The notes: a model not told the origin generated them from the letters alone. A stretch of 64,000 bases of DNA from Phytophthora sp. 'mugwort' (GCA_033558025.1 JAUCEF010000006.1:4216001-4280000), one strand, 5' to 3'; positions 9,519 to 20,126 are shown, numbered from the stretch's first letter. Numbers and translations are program-made.

Positions 9519-11749
9519 ATGAGTTCTGGTTTCTCATATCCTCAGCCAATATTCATATCACCGACCTACAATCCTGCATTCTATCTAACGTCGGATGCCA
9601 GTGACTATCTGACCTATGAGTATGCCCAGACACTTTACCTCGAAATGCTTATCGACTAACATATATTTCTCGTATCACCCCAGGAGTTGCAACACAAGAT
9701 GTAGCCCTAGTTCCAGGTACTAACAATGATATCAATGGTATTGAACCACCATCTTGTGTGAGCTTGATAATGGATGGATCCATCGTGTCGTCGGCTCCTG
9801 CATACACTCTCGACATCACCCCAGGTACTGTCACTCCGGGTAAAGCACTCGTGCTGGATGAATCTATCGGAACAATTACTTCGCTGGCAGCTACTTTGCT
9901 GACCGGTACGCTCCAGACGGCGGCTCAGCCTAATATCACATCGCTTGGATCATTATCTGCTTTGACTATGGCAGGCAATCTATCGTATAGTGGCGCTTCA
10001 CGGGCTTTGGCCGGTCTATTAACGCAGTTCTACGTCAATAACAGGCACCCTAGCCACTCCCTCCCAGCCGAATATAACTGTCATTGGCACATTGAACTCG
10101 CCCACCATCAGTAGCAATTTAACACTAGGTACGACAGTGATCAGCAAGGCATAAACAGCGGTCCTTGATGGAGTAACCAAAGGCTCTGCGGGAGCCAATA
10201 AAGCTCTTGTTTTAAACGCCAGCAGTAATATTACTGGTATTAATGCACTGTCTGCATAATCTTTTAGTGGTACCATTCAAAACAGCGACTCAATCCAGCA
10301 TCACAAGCGTCAGTATTCTATCCGGATTATCAATCGGTGGCTCTCTAACAATATCCGGGCTCATCACGAGTACTCTCTATTGTTGGAGCATCCTCGTATA
10401 TCGATTCGTCGTCGCACAGACTCAGTGGAGTAGCTATCGACCTGAGCGTGTTGAACGGGGGGCTATGGCATCCTCACGTCAAACAAAGCTTTGATCTCCG
10501 ATTCATTTAACGTGATCCGCGTTCCACTTGATGTAGTTGGGTCAGGTTGTATCTATTTTTACGAGAATATACTCCAAACAAGGAAATAGTATATCTCTTT
10601 CGTGATTCTGACGATAAGGGACTCATCACCGGGACCCGAGCATCTACTATTCAGAAATGCAGTCTACTACTTCACCTTGTGAGTGGGTACGATCAATCGG
10701 GAGTAGTTGGCACAAGCTCTGCTGAATACAAAGAGGTTATTCGTTCAGAGCACAAGCTCGTTGGATTTGCTACTAATTATCAATCGGTTGGGTCCATGGT
10801 TCCACGGCTATCTATTATAGGATCACAGGCATGGGGCGGGATATGCCGGAACTCAATTTTACAGTAACTCTCCAGCTGTCAATATCGTATCAGGATATTC
10901 GACGACGAGCGCTTTCGCAACATCGAACAATCTGTTACTTCTTCATGATGGGAGAGCATGCCTAAATACTATAACTCCATCGGGTTCATACCAGCTGACC
11001 ATAAATGGCTCAAGTACATATAATGGAGCTACAGCGCCGGTGGATCTACTATGCTCCACCTATATAACAATATGTCACCATCCACTGGTAGGACAAACAT
11101 CCTACTCGATGGTACTAGTTTTTCAAGTTGGGAAATATCCATTGGCGGAACAGCTCATAGCAGCGCAGCAGATAGCATGTACCGGTATAGAAATGGAGCA
11201 ACAAGGATGATGCTAACTTCGATTGGGCGCCTCGGAATTGGTACTACGAGCCCTTCGACTTATTTGCACATTGCATCTTCAAATTCGTTCACTTTTGGTA
11301 TGGGCGGTAGTACTGTATATCGAGTTAGAACTGACAACGGAGTTACAGAAAGCGCTCTCAGTCCGATCGGCTACAACGTCTCTGCTGTCTTCTCGGGTTA
11401 CATTTCGTGCCAAGCGATGGCAATGACCTCTGATCGACGACTCAAGCGAAATATTCAAGGTGCTCCGCTCGATCGCATCAGGCGTCTCTACGACAACGTT
11501 GATGTAGTTCTGTATGATTGGATTGAGTCTGAAAATCGACCAGTGCAGGAGGTAGGGTTGTTAGCTCAAGACCTTGTTTCGGCTAAATTAACAGATTTGA
11601 CCGGTGTTTTCGATCGAGACGATATCGAAGAGGGAGAAGATCCGTCGTTCGAACCAGCAAAGCAACAGTTGAACGTTGAATACAGTAGGATTGCAGTATA
11701 TAACGTAAAGATAATTCAACACCTCGGTGAGATTGAAAAAAATAAATAA
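9519..11749 (+). pseudogene. viral fibre protein with C-terminal Peptidase S74 chaperone (left-arm copy)
   Basis: Starts at ATG 9519 (MSSGFSYPQP) and ends at 11,749. The N-terminal and middle parts contain at least three degenerate units of the type TGTLxTxxQPNITxxGxLxxxT, typical of trimeric beta-helical fibre shafts in PLVs and phages. The C-terminal 232-codon open frame (11,051-11,749) ends in a Peptidase S74 intramolecular chaperone: MTSDRRLKRNI contains the Ser and Lys of the self-cleaving dyad, followed by VQEVGLLAQDL. In known proteins this domain trimerises the fibre and then cuts itself off. The upstream part is broken by a frameshift near 9650 and a TAA near 10,152, both also present in the right arm. 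The chaperone part is intact. Confidence 0.85.
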
Positions 11750-12300
11750 TCGTCTAGTTAATATATAATCATGGGCTGTAGAGCGATTAAGGAGCTTAAG
11801 CGAATGTAACTACGGATGCTCCAAACCAAATTGTGGGGTCGACCATGCTACACGCTGACAAAATCATTATCGTTTTTCTCCCCACACAGAGTCCTGATGG
11901 GGAGTCTACAATACTTGAGATCAGTATAAGCGACAAAAAATAAACATCTATCGAGCGTATCGAAATAGACTCGTGCGGAATGGGCTTGTTTAAATAGCGA
12001 CACGCGGGGCGTGGGTCGCTGACCCGCGAGGCTTAGAGCTTAAACGTCCTCACAGTTTTTGTTTTTCTTTGGCTGGTAAGCCCACATGCGTCCTCCCTCA
12101 GTCTGAGTCGATACGTCCACCTTCTTGTTAGTCTTTCTCTAAATTTGTTGTCAAAACAGCTGCCTGTGTCTTCTGAGGTCGATCATGAATGATTAGATTC
12201 TTCATGATAGCTTTTAGCTCAGCAACGTTGAGATCAGTTATCGCCGTAGCCACCAGCTGAGCTCGAAATGATGCGGGGATTAAAGAAGAACATGCTTGGT
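11750..12300. other. intergenic region with remnant of a SAP-like small ORF (left arm)
   Basis: Contains, on the minus strand at about 12,128-12,282, a short open frame with DLNVAELKAIMKNLIIH, which resembles a SAP-type helix-extended DNA-binding motif. The rest (11,750-12,120) shows no supported ORF. The mirror copy is at 20,773-21,323. Confidence 0.35.
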
Positions 12301-12594
12301 TTATAGTAGGCGCGTTATAATGTCCTTAAACTCTTTATCATCAATCAATCGATTGCTGTACATATCCACAATGAGCGATTTCAGCTGTTTGATGATGCTT
12401 GGATTATCGTTTTCTAAGTCAAGCTCGCCCTTTATCTTATCATACTCAGCTCGGATGGTCTCAAGACGGTCCGTGAGCTTGTCGTGGAAATTATACTGGA
12501 GATGTGTGATGGCAAAAATCTCCTTAAACATTTTTTTTATCGACAATACTGAGCTTATCGTAAGCAGCTTGGTCAATGTGCTGCTTATACACAA
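12301..12594 (-). CDS. unknown viral ORF, helical (left-arm copy)
   Basis: A 97-codon frame, not recognised. The C-terminal 75 residues look like an ordered alpha-helical domain (HDKLTDRLETIRAEYDKIKG, then NPSIIKQLKSLIVDMY, ending IDDKEFKDIITRLL). The first residues differ in character, and a shifted frame upstream (VYKQHIDQAAYDKLSIVDKK) continues naturally into the helical domain, so a frameshift at the A-run near 12,530 is likely and the true protein would be longer. The right arm (20,479-20,772) has the identical state. Confidence 0.45.
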   Translation of the reverse strand: MCISSTLTKLLTISSVLSIKKMFKEIFAITHLQYNFHDKLTDRLETIRAEYDKIKGELDLENDNPSIIKQLKSLIVDMYSNRLIDDKEFKDIITRLL

Positions 12595-12946
12595 GGGTCC
12601 TGATCATAGCATGGAGACTATCGCTGATATTGCATTTAGGTCCGCACTTCATTCGATTTTATTGTACAATCACGAGTGTCTTTGCGTCCAGATCAGGTAA
12701 ACGTATGTACTTGCTACCAAGCTGACGATATATATACGCGCTTGGAGTTGCTATGCCCTGGATCACATTGAGATTTTAAGTACGACCCCGTCGGACTACT
12801 CCATCCAGTGGAGTTACACCCGCGCTTATTAGGCCACGTCCCTCTAATTTAATGAAAGCGTCAGAATATCGCTTAGCTTTAAAATTATATGCTGACTTCG
12901 TAGCTCTCATCGCTGATTGAGCGGCCTTCAGAGCTGATCTTAATGA

Positions 12947-13479
12947 TTATGAGTTTGAACCTCTCACAGCGTCCTTCGCGGCTTCATATCGCTTCTGAGC
13001 CTCGCCATATGGTTGGAAAGCTGCCTCGGCCTCGTCATGAAGCTTCTGCAATTCATCTGGTCCCTCAACATATTCCTCAGTACTTTGACGTTTGATATCT
13101 TGAACGCTACCTAAGATAGCTTTATTTAGAATCTTAAGATTTTCTTCAAGGTTTGCTCGCCTTCGTTCATCAAGTTCCTTCTCCTTCACCAGTTTGGCTG
13201 TTCTTCATCATTTGATGGAAATTGGTATTCAGCGGAAAGGTAACGATCGAATTCTTCAAAGTAGTTCAATAACGATGTGAAAGTATCCATCCACTGGGTG
13301 GTCTTCATGAGATCAGACCAAGCATTACCAGTTACTTGCTTATTTTTTCGATTTCTGATATTTAATGGACGAGTGAGTGCTGGCTCACCGAAATAATTAT
13401 CCGAATGAGGTTTTAACCCATTTTTAGCACCAACAATCGGCTTCAGGCAAAATGTGATAGCAACACGTTCGCTCGCCAA
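12947..13479 (-). pseudogene. unknown viral ORF with coiled coil (left-arm copy)
   Basis: Two abutting frames: 13,186-13,479 (ends PSNDEEQPNW) and 12,947-13,189 (KEKELDERRRANLEENLKIL, then a long Glu/Lys/Ala-rich coiled coil ending AAKDAVRGSNS). The right arm reads through this junction in a single frame, because it carries one more base here, but has a nonsense codon a few residues later where this arm has coding sequence. The left copy is therefore frameshifted near 13,193 and otherwise open. Function unknown; a virion or scaffold role is only a guess. Confidence 0.5.
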
Positions 13480-14079
13480 CTACCTGTAAGAATCTGTTAG
13501 GATTCTTTTGGCGTCGTTGTCGGCGTTGGTCAGCTTTGGTTCCATATCTTCATCGGCGCCGCTCGTTACTCCATGTCGGGCTTCCCCCTCACCTGGAGTG
13601 AAATCCTTCGCTACCTTTTTCTCATCCTGTTTACCGATTAATATCAGGTCAAGTCCTCTGGCGCTGGCCATATTTACAAACGATTGGAATGTAATTGCCC
13701 AATTGACTATTTTAGTGATAGCAGGCTTCGTACGATTGCTATATTTACCAAATACACTAATGGAATTACCATCAATCCATATATATACATCTACATCAGC
13801 AGAAGGTGTTTTATTCGCCTCAACGAGAATTGGAATAATTTTCTTTCTCAACCCCTTAGCTTCAAGCACTTCCTTATTTCTGCTAATGGTCCAAAATAGT
13901 TTAATCTTGCTGTCAGTCTGGTCAGACGTTGTGGATGTTGACTTATCGAATAGAAAGCTATCATCAAGTCTTTGCTTCGTGCGATCTGCATCATCCCCTT
14001 CTGAGCCATTGAGTCGGTTTTGCTTCGATCCAATAAGTTGCCATACCTGATAGGGTGTCGGCTTATCTTCTTTCCCCAT
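13480..14079 (-). CDS. unknown viral ORF, 199 codons, intact in the left arm
   Basis: Starts at ATG 14,079 (MGKEDKPTPYQVW) and ends near the preceding ORF. Not recognised. A predicted folded middle (KIKLFWTISRNKEVLEAKG, VDVYIWIDGNSISVFGK, IVNWAITFQSFVNMA) is followed by a charged, probably disordered tail (GEGEARHGVTSGADEDMEP). The alternating beta-like strands suggest a compact domain. The right-arm copy (19,005) is cut at codon 127 by a TGG-to-TGA change, so this is the better preserved copy. The tail frame may have continued into the 13,186-13,479 frame. Confidence 0.5.
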   Translation of the reverse strand: MGKEDKPTPYQVWQLIGSKQNRLNGSEGDDADRTKQRLDDSFLFDKSTSTTSDQTDSKIKLFWTISRNKEVLEAKGLRKKIIPILVEANKTPSADVDVYIWIDGNSISVFGKYSNRTKPAITKIVNWAITFQSFVNMASARGLDLILIGKQDEKKVAKDFTPGEGEARHGVTSGADEDMEPKLTNADNDAKRILTDSYR

Positions 14080-14131
14080 TTCACGGCGTACTTCCTTTCA
14101 GTTAGGTATGCGAGGAAGCGAACATCTTCAA

Positions 14132-14685
14132 TCAAAACTTCTCTGATATGATCGTACGTCTCAGACCAATCGATATTGGTGCTAAATAAGCTGTATTTAG
14201 CTTAATGGTGTATGTCTTCGCATCGTTTCCAATGTAATATTTCGATAGCTGACGACCGGTGGAAGCAAGAGGGTGAATACGTAAGTCTGCAAGAATCGGA
14301 TAAACCTCAAATAATTGAGCAACTGCTGTCTTAGATTGCTTTTGATCATCATCTCCTCCATTGAATAAATCCTTTTCCGCCAAGTCTTTCGCTACTTCAA
14401 ACTGTGTTCCAATATCTGTAGTCTTAGGATGAATCTGAACTTTTTTATTAATCGTACGGACTCTGTTTGTATTAGTTTCACCATCAATTGAAACAGGGTG
14501 AGGTTCAGTGTTTGTTCAACAGTTGATACCTCAGGGTTTATCTGGGAGGATTCATCACTCACCGCTTTTTTAAAGGACTCAGACGACTCGGTTGTCGAGT
14601 CTGTCTGAGTTGATTCAGTTGATTTCTTCGCTACAGTAGTTATGCCATTCGAGATATCAGTAGCCCATGATGCACCTTCATACAT
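14132..14685 (-). pseudogene. unknown viral ORF, Ser/Thr-rich then folded segment (left-arm copy)
   Basis: The ATG at 14,685 opens MYEGASWATDISNGITTVA followed by a Ser/Thr/Glu-rich stretch. The sequence then shifts frame near 14,515 and continues at 14,132-14,450 as VRTINKKVQIHPKTTDIG and KTYTIKLNTAYLAPISIG. It ends where a further frame (IEDVRFLAYLTERKYAVKWG, about 14,060-14,135) appears to carry on. Not recognised. The same breaks occur in the right arm at 18,399-18,952. Confidence 0.45.
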
Positions 14686-14907
14686 CTCCCGCTTGACTTT
14701 GGTTTGCCGAGCACGACGCTGAGCTTTCTCAAGAAGCTCCTGTCGCTTTTGCTCTCTCTGAGCGAGGATGTGAAAATGGGGAACATTGGGAGTCTATATA
14801 TCATTCTAATCATAAAAAATGAGTGGATAAATACTCTCACCAGTAGCTCGGCATAACTGAATCGTGGTGCAACGATGCGTACGAATGGCATATATGATTT
14901 CGCTCAT

Positions 14908-15125
14908 TTAGTAGATTGAAATAGCGCTCCTTGATGCAATGAAATGGGACACCAAAGATGATTTCCAATTCTCGCTGGTATTTACGATTGACAACTGTTT
15001 ACAAAAGTTTGCTGTTGCATCAAGATTCAACAACTCATTTTTAATGCGGCCCACTTCCTGAATGATCCATAGCTTTCGATGAAGCTGAGCAAGCCACGTT
15101 CCTTTTCTAAACAATTCTGACACAT
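14908..15125 (-). CDS. unknown small viral ORF next to integrase (left-arm copy)
   Basis: Two overlapping candidate frames share this stretch. One, from the ATG at 15,123-15,125, begins MCQNCLEKERGLLSF and has a Cys-x-x-Cys pair; it stops after 32 codons. The other is open for 71 codons (LFRKGTWLAQLHRKLWIIQE) but starts at a GTG. A frameshift joining the two is plausible. Function unknown. TCTATATA lies just upstream at about 15,140. Confidence 0.3.
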
Positions 15126-15174
15126 ATTTTGAGTTGGTTTCTATATATTAAGTCAGATATAAAAATTGGATGCT

Positions 15175-15591
15175 TCATTTGTTGTGGCGGGCGAAACCAA
15201 CACCGGAGCCAATATGCGAGCTCTTTGAATTCCAGTACTCAGTCTCAAGGGTAGATCGCTTGTTTTTGTTGATCAATCGGATATTATCTTGTGGTTCCCA
15301 AGATAGATCGTCATATCCAATCCATTTGACGAGATATTTGTATTTACCTGATTGCTGTTTCTTATGGTCCATAACCATCTCAACCTCGATAATTGTTTAT
15401 TCGTAATCTTTGCATTCGTTATCGCGTCACTAACCAATTTAATATCATTTGGTGCCTTGTAAAGTGTATGTCCATTCTTAGATTTAATTTGAACTCGATA
15501 GCCATGGATGCCAACTATTTCATATATAGCCTTGCTCCATCTCGCCGATTCCTGTTCAATTGCATCTTCTTCAAACGATATAACACAGAAG
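15175..15591 (-). pseudogene. integrase C-terminal chromodomain (left-arm copy)
   Basis: Mirror of 17,492-17,909. The frame at 15,175-15,378 carries a chromodomain core, KYKYLVKWIGYDDLSWEPQDN, and the frame at 15,273-15,590 carries the preceding SH3-like linker (YEIVGIHGYRVQIKSKNGHT). Polinton integrases often end in a chromodomain. The catalytic part is absent because the arm ends at 15,591. Confidence 0.85.
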
Positions 15592-16975
15592 CTAACTGCT
15601 AAAACTGCGTCAGCTGATAGAATTAATAACTCCAAAGGTCATATCAATGGCAACATTATGATTAGCTGCATCGAGTGCAATGCGGCTCGTAAAGATATGT
15701 CCATCGGTGGATTTCGGAAAAAGAAACTTTATGATTTCAACTCCGATCAGTTAGTATATTCAATTGATTTAGCGGAGAAAGAGATCTACCGTAGAATGAA
15801 GGACAATATTGCCGGCGGACCGTCGATATTCTTTAATCGCTACGCCAAACGCAATGAAACTCTTATTCGTGGCGACCAGCTTGTGAGAAAAGTCATTGGA
15901 TATGACGCTAATACTCTCTATCTCGGGGCTCTGGGTAATGATATGCCTTGCGGTCGTTTGACTGCAATTGAATCATATAATGGTATCATTGATGACATAG
16001 TCAATGACGAGATCTTTGGTTTTCTCGAATGCGACATTCGAACTCCAGACCACTTTGAAAGAGTACTTTAGCGAAATGACTCGTATTTTCAAAACTGTGA
16101 AATTGATTGCACTGATGAGAAGATTATTGGCTAACATATGTACGAGTACAACCAGACACGCGGCAAAAATGATGCCAAGCCCCCTACAAGCTCATTGGTA
16201 GCTACTTCGGTGAGAAAATACTCATTTATGCACCTCTACCCAAATTGTACCTATCTCATGGATCGGAGATTACGAAGACCTACTCTTCATCAATGCGAGT
16301 GCTCACAAAGCATTCAAGCCATGTATCGAAGAGGTATCCCAATCACGACGCGACGGTAATGCCGATGAGAGCAAGAAAATGGTTGGAATGATGATGAAGC
16401 TCGTTGGCAACTCTGCGTTTGGTCGTTCCGGCATGGACATGAGCAAGTATAAGATGGGTAAATATGAGTATGAAGAGACAGCTATTGTGAAAAATATCGA
16501 ACATTTCACGTTTCATTCGTTGGAGGAGCTACACACGTATGAATGGTTTCCACGAGACTATAACAAGGAAGTGTCCATCTACAATACATTCACTCCTGGT
16601 CTATTCAAGGAAGAGTGGCTAGGTGATGCGATAGTAGCACTAGCAGCAAGAATTACACTTGCTATATCCCAGATGAAGAACACAAGGTCAAGAAAGATGG
16701 AAGACTTGCTAATGGGAAAGTCGAATATTTCAAGCTGTCGAAAAGGGTATTCAAAAGAACAAGAACAATGATTTACTATCACCTGAGAACTTCGAGTCTG
16801 TTGTTCGCGATCGTATAACTCTCAAAGGAACTAATAAGGGTTTCCGCATTAGTAAAAATAGACTAAATCAATCATTACATACAGTCAAACAAATAGCCCG
16901 CCCTTAACTATTGGTACGACAAGCGTAAGGTTTTAGATGAGGTATTTCTACGATTCCGCTCGATATTTAGGGGGA
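15592..16975 (+). pseudogene. protein-primed family B DNA polymerase (pPolB), N-truncated and frameshifted
   Basis: Replication enzyme of Polintons and PLVs, which copies a linear genome from a terminal protein. Seen in order: SADRINNSKGHINGN and SCIECNAARKDM, GGPSIFFNRYAKRNE (conserved block before the palm), YDANTLYLGALGNDMPCGRL (motif A, YDxNSLY type), then after frameshifts KLVGNSAFGRSGMDM (motif B), and a C-terminal YWYDKRKVLDE near 16,915-16,945, typical of the end of these polymerases. The exonuclease part is missing because the inverted-repeat junction cuts the gene at 15,592. At least three frameshifts (near 16,070, 16,360, 16,770). The usual DTD motif C was not clearly found. Non-functional. 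Confidence 0.85.
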
Positions 16976-17909
16976 ACTCTTTGCATATTTGTTTTGTTTC
17001 TTATATATCTTCAAGCAATCCAGATTGCATTTTGGAAAGGAAAGACGATTCTAACGGCTATCAGTATCAACTCCAGAATTGGATTCGCCAAGATATTAGC
17101 GGACAAGTGTTCGGTAGTGTCTCTAAGGGTATTAAATATCTTGAATCACTTAAAGTTGATATTTTAACTATCGACAATGGCTCTGAGTTCATGAATAGGC
17201 ATGCCCAAGCCTTTAAAAAGCAAATCTATCACTCATTACAACAACGAACCGGGTGATCACGGAACGATGGGCAAAGTTGAACAATTTAACCGTACGTTTA
17301 AGTCGAGATTGATGAAGATAAAGCAACCCCTAACGCTCAAGCTCCTAAGCGATGTCATCGACAACTATATAATACTAAGCACACTCCTATCAAAGTGACA
17401 CCGAATGAAGCATCTGGACAGGTTATTGAATCTGAATTAGATCATAACAGCAACGCTATGGATAAGCTTGAGAATCGGCTTAAGGCCGAAACTTCTGTGT
17501 TATATCGTTTGAAGAAGATGCAATTTGAACAGGAATCGGCGAGATGGAGCAAGGCTATATATGAAATAGTTGGCATCCATGGCTATCGAGTTCAAATTAA
17601 ATCTAAGAATGGACATACACTTTACAAGGCACCAAATGATATTAAATTGGTTAGTGACGCGATAACGAATGCAAAGATTACGAATAAACAATTATCGAGG
17701 TTGAGATGGTTATGGACCATAAGAAACAGCAATCAGGTAAATACAAATATCTCGTCAAATGGATTGGATATGACGATCTATCTTGGGAACCACAAGATAA
17801 TATCCGATTGATCAACAAAAACAAGCGATCTACCCTTGAGACTGAGTACTGGAATTCAAAGAGCTCGCATATTGGCTCCGGTGTTGGTTTCGCCCGCCAC
17901 AACAAATGA
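16976..17909 (+). pseudogene. Polinton-type retroviral-like integrase with chromodomain
   Basis: Would insert viral DNA into the host genome. Catalytic core pieces in alternating frames: ILTAISINSRIGFAKILADK, where the family has AID (first Asp) and this copy has AIS; VDILTIDNGSEFMN supplies the second Asp; GTMGKVEQFNRTFKSRL supplies the Glu. Then an SH3-like stretch (17,530-17,700) and a chromodomain (YLVKWIGYDDLSWEP, up to 17,909). Frameshifts near 17,110, 17,220, 17,390 and 17,700. Loss of the first Asp plus the frameshifts make it inactive. From 17,492 onwards it lies in the right inverted-repeat arm. Confidence 0.88.
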
Positions 17910-17958
17910 AGCATCCAATTTTTATATCTGACTTAATATATAGAAACCAACTCAAAAT

Positions 17959-18176
17959 ATGTGTCAGAATTGTTTAGAAAAGGAACGTGGCTTGCTCAGC
18001 TTCATCGAAAGCTATGGATCATTCAGGAAGTGGGCCGCATTAAAAATGAGTTGTTGAATCTTGATGCAACAGCAAACTTTTGTAAACAGTTGTCAATCGT
18101 AAATACCAGCGAGAATTGGAAATCATCTTTGGTGTCCCATTTCATTGCATCAAGGAGCGCTATTTCAATCTACTAA
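17959..18176 (+). CDS. unknown small viral ORF next to integrase (right-arm copy)
   Basis: Identical to the left-arm stretch 14,908-15,125, with the same ambiguity between an ATG frame with a CxxC pair (17,959) and a longer 71-codon GTG frame (17,961). It directly follows the integrase on the same strand. Confidence 0.3.
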
Positions 18177-18398
18177 ATGAGCGAAATCATATATGCCATT
18201 CGTACGCATCGTTGCACCACGATTCAGTTATGCCGAGCTACTGGTGAGAGTATTTATCCACTCATTTTTTATGATTAGAATGATATATAGACTCCCAATG
18301 TTCCCCATTTTCACATCCTCGCTCAGAGAGAGCAAAAGCGACAGGAGCTTCTTGAGAAAGCTCAGCGTCGTGCTCGGCAAACCAAAGTCAAGCGGGAG

Positions 18399-18952
18399 AT
18401 GTATGAAGGTGCATCATGGGCTACTGATATCTCGAATGGCATAACTACTGTAGCGAAGAAATCAACTGAATCAACTCAGACAGACTCGACAACCGAGTCG
18501 TCTGAGTCCTTTAAAAAAGCGGTGAGTGATGAATCCTCCCAGATAAACCCTGAGGTATCAACTGTTGAACAAACACTGAACCTCACCCTGTTTCAATTGA
18601 TGGTGAAACTAATACAAACAGAGTCCGTACGATTAATAAAAAAGTTCAGATTCATCCTAAGACTACAGATATTGGAACACAGTTTGAAGTAGCGAAAGAC
18701 TTGGCGGAAAAGGATTTATTCAATGGAGGAGATGATGATCAAAAGCAATCTAAGACAGCAGTTGCTCAATTATTTGAGGTTTATCCGATTTTTGCAGACT
18801 TACGTATTCACCCTCTTGCTTCCACCGGTTGTCAGCTATCGAAATATTACATTGGAAACGATGCGAAGACATACACCATTAAGCTAAATACAGCTTATTT
18901 AGCACCAATATCGATTGGTCTGAGACGTACGATCATATCAGAGAAGTTTTGA
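18399..18952 (+). pseudogene. unknown viral ORF, Ser/Thr-rich then folded segment (right-arm copy)
   Basis: Right-arm mirror of 14,132-14,685. Same ATG (MYEGASWATD), same frameshift near 18,570, and two amino-acid differences in the second half: the arms differ at ADLRIHPLASTG(R/C)QLS and at (L/F)ADLRI. A further frame at 18,949-19,236 (IEDVRFLAYLTERKYAVKWG) probably belonged to the same or the next gene. Confidence 0.45.
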
Positions 18953-19004
18953 TTGAAGATGTTCGCTTCCTCGCATACCTAACTGAAAGGAAGTACGCCG
19001 TGAA

Positions 19005-19604
19005 ATGGGGAAAGAAGATAAGCCGACACCCTATCAGGTATGGCAACTTATTGGATCGAAGCAAAACCGACTCAATGGCTCAGAAGGGGATGATGCAGAT
19101 CGCACGAAGCAAAGACTTGATGATAGCTTTCTATTCGATAAGTCAACATCCACAACGTCTGACCAGACTGACAGCAAGATTAAACTATTTTGGACCATTA
19201 GCAGAAATAAGGAAGTGCTTGAAGCTAAGGGGTTGAGAAAGAAAATTATTCCAATTCTCGTTGAGGCGAATAAAACACCTTCTGCTGATGTAGATGTATA
19301 TATATGGATTGATGGTAATTCAATTAGTGTATTTGGTAAAGATAGTAAGCGTACAAAGCCTGCTATCGCTAAGAAAGTCAATTGAGCAATCACATTCCAA
19401 TAGTTTGTAAATATGGCCAACGCCAGAGCACATGACCTGATATTAATCGGTAAACAGGATGAGAAAAAGGTAGCGAAGGATTTCACACCAGGTGAGGGGG
19501 AAGCCCGACATGGAGTAATGAGCGGCGCCGAGGAAGATATGGAACCGAAGCTGACCAACGCAGACAACGACGCCAAAAGAATCCTATTACAGTCAGTTGG
19601 CAAA
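19005..19604 (+). pseudogene. unknown viral ORF, 199-codon homologue with nonsense codon (right-arm copy)
   Basis: Same ATG and N-terminus as the left-arm copy (13,480-14,079). A TGA at 19,383-19,385 replaces the Trp codon of the left arm, and the remainder (MANARAHDLILIGKQDEK, from 19,413) is open but separated. Several other substitutions occur from about 19,340 onwards. Confidence 0.6.
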
Positions 19605-20126
19605 CAAACGTGTTGCTATCCCATTTTGAGTGAAGCCGATTGCTGATAGTAAAAAATGGGTTAAAGCCTCATTCGGATTATTATTTCTGTGAGCCAGCAC
19701 CCACTCGTCCATTAAATATCAGAAATAAAAAAATAAGCAAGTAACTGGTAATGCTTGGTCTGATCTCATGAAGACCATCCAGTGGATGGATACTTTCACA
19801 TCGTTATTGAACTACTTTGAAGAATTAGAGCGTTACCTTTCCAATACCAATTTCCATCAAACGATGAAGAAGCAGTTAAACTGCTGAAGGAGAAGGAACT
19901 TGATAAATAAAGGCGAGCAAACCTTGAAGAAAATCTTAAGATTCTAAATAAAGCTATCTTAGGTAGCGTTCAAGATATCAAACGTCAAAGTACTGAGGAA
20001 TATGTTGAGGGACCAGATGAATTGCAGAAGCTTCATGACGAGGCCGAGGCAGCTTTCCAACCATATGGCGAGGCTCAGAAGCGATATGAAGCCGCGAAGG
20101 ACGCTGTGAGAGGTTCAAACTCATAA
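19605..20126 (+). pseudogene. unknown viral ORF with coiled coil, nonsense and indel damage (right-arm copy)
   Basis: Mirror of 12,947-13,479. The segment 19,640-19,880 carries several substitutions and small indels relative to the left arm. A TAA at 19,908-19,910 (GATAAATAA) interrupts the coiled-coil part, while the frame just upstream (DEEAVKLLKEKELDK) is continuous here but frameshifted in the left arm. Confidence 0.55.

Larger units (their letters stand above)
9301..15591. repeat. giant inverted repeat, left arm (6,291 bp)
   Basis: Reverse complement of 17,492-23,772. Over the outer part, left plus right coordinates sum to 33,073 (for example 11,051 pairs with 22,022, and 12,301 with 20,772); after small indels the inner part sums to 33,083-33,084 (for example 14,908 pairs with 18,176). 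Arms are almost identical except for a diverged block at about 13,190-13,760. The outer end abuts the pogo-like transposase at 9300. The inner end abuts DNA polymerase coding sequence at 15,592. Confidence 0.95.

Noticed and set aside
11051..11749. Bacteriophage tail-fibre contamination
   Set aside because: The fibre is linked to eukaryotic-virus capsid, penton, protease and chromodomain integrase genes and present in both arms; S74 domains also occur in PLVs.
9301..15591. Left arm as a pure assembly error
   Set aside because: Cannot be excluded without reads, but the arms differ at specific sites (different stops and indels), which a simple mirrored mis-assembly would not create.
17961..18444. 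Two further open frames (71 and 83 codons) after the integrase as independent genes
   Set aside because: The second (18,193) overlaps a better frame and has an odd hydrophobic composition; it is probably an out-of-frame reading of a damaged gene and is not listed separately.
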